A stretch of 64,000 nt of DNA from Oscarella lobularis (Eukaryota > Porifera > Homoscleromorpha > Homosclerophorida > Oscarellidae). The translations under genes were made by a program, and so were the position numbers. Below are positions 55,648-64,000 of this stretch, piece by piece. Below the pieces are notes generated by a model, which worked only from the letters and a program-made list of their open reading frames with translations, did not search any database and had not been told where the DNA came from. Within the stretch, counting starts at the first letter, position 1. Each line of letters begins with the position of its first letter. The stretch lies in NCBI RefSeq assembly GCF_947507565.1, contig NC_089192.1:620001-684000 (forward strand). Direction: 5' to 3'.

Positions 55648-56642
55648 GAATTAATTCTGTATTTATTCAGAATTAATTCTGCATTAATTCAGAATAAATT
55701 CTGCATTAATTCAGAATAAATTCTGCATTTATTCAGAATAAATTCTGAATTAATTCTGCATTAATTCAGAATAAATTTCGCATTTATTCTGCATTAATTC
55801 AGAATTAATTCTGCATTTATTCAGAATAAATTCTGCATTAATTCAGAATAAATTCTGCATTAATTCAGAATTAATTCTGAATTAATTCAGAATAAATGCT
55901 ACATTTATTCAGAATAAATTCTGCATTAATTCAGAATAAGTTCTGCATTAATTCAGAATAAATTCTGCATTAATTCAGAATAAATTCCGCATTTATTCAG
56001 AATAAATTCTGCATAAGTTCTGCATTAATTCAGAATAAATTCTGCATTAATTCAGAATAAATTCCGCATTTATTCAGAATAAATTCTGAATTAATTCTAC
56101 AGACATTAATTCAGAATAAATTTCGCATTTATTCTGCATTAATTCAGAATCAATTCTGCATTTATTCAGAATAAATTCTGCATTAATTCAGAATAAATTC
56201 TGCATTAATTCAGAATTAATTCTGAATTAATTCAGAATAAATGCTACATTTATTCAGAATAAATTCTGCATTAATTCAGAATAAGTTCTGCATTAATTCA
56301 GAATAAATTCTGCATTAATTCAGAATAAATTCCGCATTTATTCAGAATAAATTCGGCATTAGTTCCGAATAAATTCTGCATTAATTCAGAATAAATTCTG
56401 CATTAATTCAGAATTAATTCTGAATTAATTCAGAATAAATGCTACATTTATTCAGAGTAAATTCTGCATTAATTCAGAATAAGTTCTGCATTAATTCAGA
56501 ATAAATTCTGCATTAATTCAGAATAAATTCCGCATTTGTTCAGAATAAATTCGGCATTAGTTCCGAATAAATTCTGCATTAATGCAGAATAAATTCTGCA
56601 TTAATTCCGAATTAATTCTGAATTAATTCTGCATTTATTCAG
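55648..56642. repeat. Satellite F, block 2 right
   Basis: AT-rich ~22-bp units with an internal higher-order repeat marked by TGCTACATTTATTCAGAATA, GGCATTAGTTCCG and CTACAGACATTAATTC. It ends at the standard F-to-B junction. Confidence 0.95.
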
Positions 56643-58429
56643 AATTTGTCCTGGGGACAATTTGTCCTGGGACAATTTGTCCTAAGACAATTTGTCCTGG
56701 GAGAATTTGTCCTGGGACAATTTGTCCTGGGGACAATTTGTCGTGGGACAATTTGTCCTGGGACAATTTGTCCTGGGGACAATTTGTCCTTGGGACAATT
56801 TGTCCTGGGACAATTTGTCCTGGGGACAATTTGTCCTGGGGACAATTTGTCCTGGGACAATTTGTCCTGGGACAATTTGTCCTGGGACAATTTGTCCTGG
56901 GACAATTTGTCCTGGGACAATTTTTCCTGGGACAATTTGTCCTAGGACAATTTGTCCTGGGACAATTTGTCCTGGGACAATTTGTCCTGGGGACAATTTG
57001 CCCTGGGGACAATTTGTCCTGGGACAATTTGTCCTGGGGACAATTTGTCCTGGGCAATTTGTCCTGGGACAATTTGTCCTGGGGACAATTTGTCCTGGGA
57101 CAATTTGTCTTGGGGACAATTTGTCCTGGGACAATTTGTCCTCGGACAATTTGTCCTGGGGACAATTTGTCCTGGGGACAATTTGTCCTGGGACAATTTG
57201 TCCTGGGGACAATTTGTCCTGGGACAATTTGTCCTGGGACAATTTGTTCTGGGGACAATTTGTCCTGGGGACAATTTGTCCTGGGACAATTTGTCCTGGG
57301 GACAATTTGTCCTGGGACAATTTGTCCTGGGACAATTTGTTCTGCAGACAATTTGTCCTGGGACAATTGTCCTGCGACAATTTGTCCTCGGACAATTTGT
57401 CCTGGGACAATTTGTCCGGGGACAATTTGTCCTGGGCAATTTTTCCTGGGACAATTTTTCCTGGGACAATTTGTCCTGGGACAATTTGTCCTGGGACAAT
57501 TTGTCCTGGGACAATTTGTCCTGAGGACAATTTGTCCTGGGACAATTTGTCCTGGGACAATTTGTCCTGGGACAATTTGTCCTATGGACAATTCGTCTTG
57601 GAAAAAATTTGTCCTGGGACAATTTGTTCTGGGGACAATTTGTCCTGGGGACAATTTGTCCTGGGACAATTTGTCCTGGGACAATTTGTCCTGGGACAAT
57701 TTGTCCTGGGACAATTTGTCCTGGGGACAATTTGTCCTGGGACAATTTGTCCTGGGGACAATTTGTCTTGGGGACAATTTGTCTTGGGAGAATTTGTCCT
57801 GGGGACATTTTGTGCCCAGGACAATTTGTCCTCGGGACAAATTGTCCTGGGACAATTTGTCTTACGGCAATTTGTCCTGGGACAATTTGTCCTGGGACAA
57901 TTTGTCCTAGGACAATTTGTCCTGGGACAATTTGTCCTGGGGACAATTTGTCCTGGGACAATTTGTCCTAAGACAATTTGTCCTGGGAGAATTTGTCCTG
58001 GGACAATTTGTCTTGGGACAATTTGTCCTGGGGACAATTTGTCCAGGGACAATTTGTTCTGGGGACAATTTGTCCTGGGACAATTTCTCTTGGGACAATT
58101 TGTCCTGCGGACAATTTGTCCAGGGACAATTTGTTCTGGGGACAATTTGTCCTGGGACAATTTGTCCTGGGACAATTTGTCCTGGGGACAATTTTTCCTG
58201 GGACAATTTGTCCTGGGACAATTTGTCCTGGGACAATTTGTCCTGGGGACAATTTGTCCTGGGACAATTTGTCCTAAGACAATTTTTCCTGGGACAATTT
58301 GTCCTGGGACAATTTGTCCTGGGACAATTTGTCCTGGGACAATTTGTCCTGGGACAATTTGTCCTATGGACAATTTGTCCTGGGACAATTTGTCCTGGGA
58401 CAATTTTTCCTGGGACAATTTGTCCTGGA
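56643..58429. repeat. Satellite B, array 9
   Basis: About 1.8 kb of 15/16-bp units between F blocks. It includes the same variant order as array 8 near its right end (CTATGGACAATTTGTCC, then GACAATTTTTCCTGGG), consistent with a shortened copy. Confidence 0.95.
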
Positions 58430-59259
58430 AATTCTAAATTAATTCAGAATAAATTCTGCATTAATGCAGAATAAATTCTGCATTTATTCTGCATTAATTC
58501 AGAATTAATTCTGCATTTATTCAGAAGTAATTCTGCATTAATTAAGAATAAGTTCTGCATTAATTAAGAATAAGTTCTGCATTAATTCAGAATAAATTCT
58601 GCAATAATCTAGAATAATTTCTGCATTAATTCAGAATAAATTCTGCATTAATCCATTATAAATTCTGCGTTAATTCAGAATTAATTCTGCATTAATTCAG
58701 AATAAATTCTGCATTAATTCAGAATTAATTTTGCATTAATTCAGAATAAATTCTGCATTAATTCAGAATGAATTTGGTATTAATTCAGAATAAATTCTGC
58801 AATAATTCAGAATAAATGCAGAATAAATTCTGTTTTAATTCAGAATAAATTCTGAATTAATTCAGAATAAATTCTGCATTTATTCAGAATCAATTCTGCG
58901 TTAATTCAGAATTAATTCTGCATTAATTCAGAATAATTTCTGAATTAATTAGGAACAAATTCTGCATTAATTCAGAATAAATTCCGCATTTATTATGCAT
59001 TAATTCAGAATTAATTCTGCATTTATTCGGAATTAATTCTACATTATTTAAGAATAAATTCTGCATTAAGTCAGAATAATTTTTTCATTAATTCAGAATA
59101 AATTCCGATTTTATTCTTCAATAATTCAGAATTAATTCTGCTTTTATTCAGAATTAATTCTACATTAATTCAGTATAAATTCTGAATTAATTCAGAATAA
59201 ATTCTGAATTAATTCAGAATAAATCCTGCATTAAGTCAGAATAAATTCTGTGTTTATTC
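58430..59259. repeat. Satellite F, block 3 left
   Basis: AT-rich ~22-bp units nearly identical to block 2 left, including unusual variants such as GAATGAATTTGGTATTAATT and the GATTTTATTCTTCAATAATT stretch. Confidence 0.95.
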
Positions 59260-59636
59260 AGAGAATGTGAGATTTTTTCGCGATGTTTTAGCGCGCGTTA
59301 CACTCGAAAAGCCCTGCTCGTCGTTCGTCTCCTGTGCATCGCTTAGCGAGCGAGTTTGAGGTTCTTGATCGACTTCTTGTCGTGTTCCGTCACGTTCTGA
59401 ACGGTTATTGCTAAGTTTTTCGTCGTCATGGCGTTTCGGGGTGTACGAGCGATCTTTTAGAACGATCGCCGACGTATCGTCGACTCACGACGGAGCGCCT
59501 GTCGTTTTCTTCACCTTACATACGATCATGGATGCTTCATGGCAGCGTAGCTCTCGTAAAGAATATAGAATGTTGAAAAGAAAGCTGAAGCACCTTGTCT
59601 ACGTAAGTTCACGATCTTTTATTCCGCATTAATTCA
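59260..59636 (+). pseudogene. INO80E: INO80E-like promoter plus first exon, copy 3
   Basis: Third copy of the island, coding 59528-59602 with donor GTAAGT at 59603. It carries GCCTGTCG as in copy 1 while its flanks resemble copy 2. Offset from copy 2 is 3,989 bp. As with the others, no second exon is seen downstream in the window. Confidence 0.65.
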
Positions 59637-61208
59637 GAATTAATTCTGTATTTATTCAGAATTAATTCTGCATTAATTCAGAATAAATTCTGCATTAATT
59701 CATAATAAAATCCGCATTTTTTCTGCATTAATTCAGAATTAATTCTGCATTTATTCAGAATAAATTCTGAATTAATTCTGCATTAATTCAGAATAAATTT
59801 CGCATTTATTCTGCATTAATTCAGAATTAATTCTGCATTTATTCAGAATAAATTCTGCATTAATTCAGAATAAATTCTGAATTAATTCAGAATTAATTCT
59901 GAATTAATTCAAAATAAATGCTACATTTATTCAGAATAAATTCTGCATTAATTCAGAATAAGTTCTGCATTAATTCAGAATAAATTCTGCATTAATTCAG
60001 AATAAATTCCGCATTTATTCAGAATAAATTCTGCATAAGTTCTGCATTAATTCAGAATAAATTCTGCATTAATTCAGAATAAATTCCGCATTTATTCAGA
60101 ATAAATTCTGAATTAATTCTACAGACATTAATTCAGAATAAATTTCGCATTTATTCTGCATTAATTCAGAATTAATTCTGCATTTATTCAGATTAAATTC
60201 TGCATTAATTCAGAATAAATTCTGCATTAATTCAGAATTAATTCTGAATTAATTCAGAATAAATGCTACATTTATTCAGAATAAATTCTGCATTAATTCA
60301 GAATAAGTTCTGCATTAATTCAGAATAAATTCTGCATTAATTCAGAATAAATTCCGCATTTATTCAGAATAAATTCGGCATTAGTTCCGAATAAATTCTG
60401 CATTAATTCAGAATAAATTCTGCATTAATTCAGAATTAATTCTGAATTAATTCAGAATAAATGCTACATTTATTCAGAATAAATTCTGCATTAATTCAGA
60501 ATAAGTTCTGCATTAATTCAGAATAAATTCTGCATTAATTCAGAATAAATTCCGCATTTATTCAGAATAAATTCTGCATAAGTTCTGCATTAATTCAGAA
60601 TAAATTCTGCATTAATTCAGAATAAATTCCGCATTTATTCAGAATAAATTCTGAATTAATTCTACAGACATTAATTCAGAATAAATTTCGCATTTATTCT
60701 GCATTAATTCAGAATTAATTCTGCATTTATTCAGATTAAATTCTGCATTAATTCAGAATAAATTCTGCATTAATTCAGAATTAATTCTGAATTAATTCAG
60801 AATAAATGCTACATTTATTCAGAATAAATTCTGCATTAATTCAGAATAAGTTCTGCATTAATTCAGAATAAATTCTGCATTAATTCAGAATAAATTCCGC
60901 ATTTATTCAGAATAAATTCGGCATTAGTTCCGAATAAATTCTGCATTAATTCAGAATAAATTCTGCATTAATTCAGAATTAATTCTGAATTAATTCAGAA
61001 TAAATGCTACATTTATTCAGAGTAAATTCTGCATTAATTCAGAATAAGTTCTGCATTAATTCAGAATAAATTCTGCATTAATTCAGAATAAATTCCGCAT
61101 TTGTTCAGAATAAATTCGGCATTAGTTCCGAATAAATTCTGCATTAATTCAGAATAAATTCTGCATTAATTCCGAATTAATTCTGAATTAATTCTGCATT
61201 TATTCAGA
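59637..61208. repeat. Satellite F, block 3 right
   Basis: About 1.6 kb of AT-rich units. A ~550-bp higher-order unit (marked by CATAAGTTCTGC, CTACAGACATTAATTC and TGCTACATTT) is present about twice (marker CTACAGACATTAATTC near 60,119 and 60,660), so this block is longer than block 2 right. Confidence 0.95.
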
Positions 61209-64000
61209 ATTTGTCCTCGGGACAATTTTTCCTGGGGACAATTTGTCCTAGGACAATTTGTCCTGGGACAATTTGTCCTGGGACAATTTGTCCTGGGGAC
61301 AATTTGTCCTGGGGACAATTTGTTCTGGGACAATTTGTCTTGGGACAATTTGTCCTGGGGACAATTTGTCCCCAGGACAATTTGTTCTCGGGAGAAATTG
61401 TCCTGGGACAATTTGTCTTACGACAATTTGTCCTGGGACAATTTGTCCTGGGACAATTTGTCCTAGGACAATTTGTCCTGGGACAATTTGTCCTGGGACA
61501 ATTTGTCCTGGGGACAATTTGTCCTGGGGACAATTTGTCCGGGGACAATTTGTCCTGGGACAATTTGTCCTGGGACAATTTGTCCTGGGGACAATTTGTC
61601 CTGAGACAATTTGTCCTAAGACAATTTGTCCTGGGAGAATTTGTCCTGGGACAATTTGTCTTGGAGACAATTTGTCCTGGGACAATTTGTCCTGGGACAA
61701 TTTGTCCTGGGACAATTTGTCCTGGGGACAATTTGTCCTGGGACAATTTGTCCTGGGGCCAATTTGTCCTGGGGACAATTTGTCCCCAGGACAAATTGTC
61801 CTGGCACAATTTGTCCTGGGACAATTTGTCCTGGGACAATTTGTCCTGGGACAATTTGTCCTGGGACAATTTGTCCTGGGACAATTTGTCCTGGGGACAA
61901 TTTGTCCTGGGACAATTTTTCCTGGGACAATTTGTCCTGGGGACAATTTGTCCTGGGGACAATTTGTCCTGGGACAATTTGTCCTGGGGACAATTTGTCC
62001 TGGGACAATTTGTCCTGGGGCAATTTGTTCTGGGGACAATTTGTCCTGGGACAATTTGTCCTGGGACAATTTGTCCTGGGGACAATTTGTCCTGGGGAAA
62101 ATTTTTCCTGGGACAATTTGTCCTTGGGACATATTGTCCTGGGACAATTTGTCCTGGGACAATTTGTTCTGGGGACAATTTGTCCTGGGGACAATTTGTC
62201 CTGGGACAATTTGTCCTGGGACAATTTGTCCTCGGACAATTTGTCCTGGGACAATTTGTCCTGGGGACAATTTGTCCTGGGGACAATTTTTCCTGGGACA
62301 ATTTGTCCTAAGACAATTTGTCCTCGGGACAATTTGTCCTGGGGACAATTTGTCCTAGGACAATTTGTCCGGGGACAATTTGTCCTGGGACAATTTGTCT
62401 TGGGGACAATTCCAGGACAATTTGTCCTGGGGACAATTTGTTCTGGGACAATTTGTCTTGGGACAATTTGTCCTCGGGACAATTTGTCCTGGGGACAATT
62501 TGTCCTAGGACAATTTGTCCGGGGACAATTTGTCTTACGACAATTTGTCCTGGGACAATTTGTCCTGGGACAATTTGTTCTAGGACAATTTGTCCTGGGA
62601 CAATTTGTCCTGGGACAATTTGTCCTGGGACAATTTGTCCTGGGGACAATTTGTCCTGGGACAATTTGTCCTGGGACAATTTGTCCTGGGACGATTTGTC
62701 CTGGGACAATTTGTCCTGGGGACAATTTGTCCTGGGGACAATTTGTCCTGGGACAATTTGTCCTGGGGACAATTTGTCCTGGGACAATTTGTCCTGGGAC
62801 AATTTGTTCTGGGGACAATTTGTCCTGGGGACAATTTGTCCTGGGACAATTTGTCCTGGGGACAATTTGTCCTGGGACAATTTGTCCTGGGACAATTTGT
62901 CCTGGGGACAATTTGTCCTGGGGACAATTTGTCCTGGCACAATTTGTCTTGGGGACAATTTGTCCTGGGACAATTTGTCCTGGGACAATTTGTTCTGGGG
63001 ACAATTTGTCCTGGGGATAATTTGTCCTGGGACAATTTGTCCTGGGACAATTTGTCCTAGGACAATTTGTCCGGGGACAATTTGTCTTACGACAATTTGT
63101 CCTGGGACAATTTGTCCTGGGACAATTTGTCCTAGGACAATTTGTCCTGGGACAATTTGTCCTGGGACAATTTGTCCTGGGACAATTTGTCCTAGGACAA
63201 TTTGTCCTGGGACAATTTGTCCTGGGACAATTTGTCCTGGGGACAATTTGTCCTGGGGACAATTTGTCCTGGGACAATTTGTCCTGGGACAATCTGTCCT
63301 GGGGACAATTTGTCCTGCGGACAATTTGTCCTGGGACATTTTGTCCTGGGGACAATTTGTCCTGGGACAATTTGTCCTGGGACAATTTGTCCTGGGGACA
63401 ATTTGTCCTGGGGACAATTTGTCCTGGGACAATTTGTCCTGGGACAATTTGTCCTGGGGACAATTTGTCCTGCGGACAATTTGTCCTGGGACAATTTGTC
63501 CTGGGGACAATTTGTCCTGGGACAATTTGTCCTGGGACAATTTGTTCTGGGGACAATTTGTCCTGGGGACAATTTGTCCTGGGACAATTTGTCCTGGGGA
63601 CAATTTGTCCTGGGACAATTTGTCCTGGGACAATTTGTCGTAAGACAATTTGTCCTCGGGACAATTTTTCCTGGGGACAATTTGTCCTAGGACAATTTGT
63701 CCTGGGACAATTTGTCCTGGGGACAATTTGTCCTAGGACAATTTGTCCTGGGGACAATTTGTCTTGGGGACAATTTGTCTTGGGACAATTTGTCCTGGGG
63801 ACAATTTGTCCCCAGGACAATTTGTCCTCGGGACAAATTGTCCTGGGACAATTTGTCTTACGACAATTTGTCCTGGGACAATTTGTCCTGGGACAATTTG
63901 TCCTAGGACAATTTGTCCTGGGACAATTTGTCCTGGGACAATTTGTCTTGAGGACAATTTGTCCTGGGACAATTTGTCCTGGGACAATTTGTTCTGGGGA
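61209..64000. repeat. Satellite B, array 10 (runs off the window)
   Basis: 15/16-bp units from the F-to-B junction to the right edge. Highly regular higher-order pattern between 62,580 and 63,650, where runs of GGGACAATTTGTCCTGGGAC and GTTCTGGGGACAATTT recur about every 120 bp. The array continues beyond the window. Confidence 0.95.

Noticed and set aside
39018-64000. Dozens of 100-730-codon frames in satellite B on both strands
   Set aside because: The 15-bp unit keeps three frames per strand free of stops. Peptides are simple repeats, and open frames overlap on opposite strands.
32515-64000. CRISPR-like array
   Set aside because: Repeats are contiguous, without unique spacers, and the sequence is eukaryotic with spliceosomal introns.

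Overview
This window is eukaryotic nuclear DNA from an early-branching animal, most plausibly a sponge (inference, not proven). Every gene that can be read has animal orthologs: a TGF-beta family ligand, EXT1, RAB32, an IRS-type adaptor, EFHC, a two-pore K+ channel and UBTF. Most are split by very short spliceosomal introns (about 41-60 nt, GT...AG), and genes sit 40-800 bp apart.

Region 1 (1-30,282) is gene-dense. From left to right it holds the 3' end of an unknown gene (+); a PHD-finger protein (-); HDDC2 nucleotidase (+); an IRS-like PH-PTB adaptor (+); a miniature NOLC1/Nopp140 (-); an EFHC ciliary microtubule protein (-); ribosomal stalk protein RPLP1 (-); the Pol I factor UBTF (-); RAB32 (+); a secreted TSP1/cysteine-rich protein (-); heparan-sulfate polymerase EXT1 (+); RFC1 (-); a K2P potassium channel (+); a cytosolic carboxypeptidase of the AGBL2/3 type (+); and a TGF-beta/BMP-like ligand (+). 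Four divergent pairs share short promoters (PHD/HDDC2, UBTF/RAB32, TSP1 protein/EXT1, RFC1/K2P). Three of four successive minus-strand genes (NOLC1, RPLP1, UBTF) belong to ribosome production.

Region 2 (30,283-64,000) is almost wholly tandem repeats of six families. A is a 21/24-bp GC-rich unit. B is a 15/16-bp unit with core GGACAATTTGTCC and fills most of the region. C is a pyrimidine-only tract. D is a ~163-bp unit shaped like an exon plus intron. E is a ~60-bp hairpin unit. F is a ~22-bp AT-rich unit. A, B, E and F all carry a short perfect inverted repeat. The long open frames here, on both strands and in several frames, follow from unit lengths divisible by 3 and are not genes.

Within Region 2, a ~376-bp non-repetitive island occurs three times (49,708; 55,271; 59,260), each time flanked by F and then B arrays with identical junctions. 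Each island carries a short reading frame ending at a consensus GTAAGT donor that looks like the promoter plus first coding exon of INO80E, with no second exon visible. A different unique island lies at 33,021-34,028. Exon coordinates were worked out by hand from splice signals, reading frame and family resemblance; no alignment was run.
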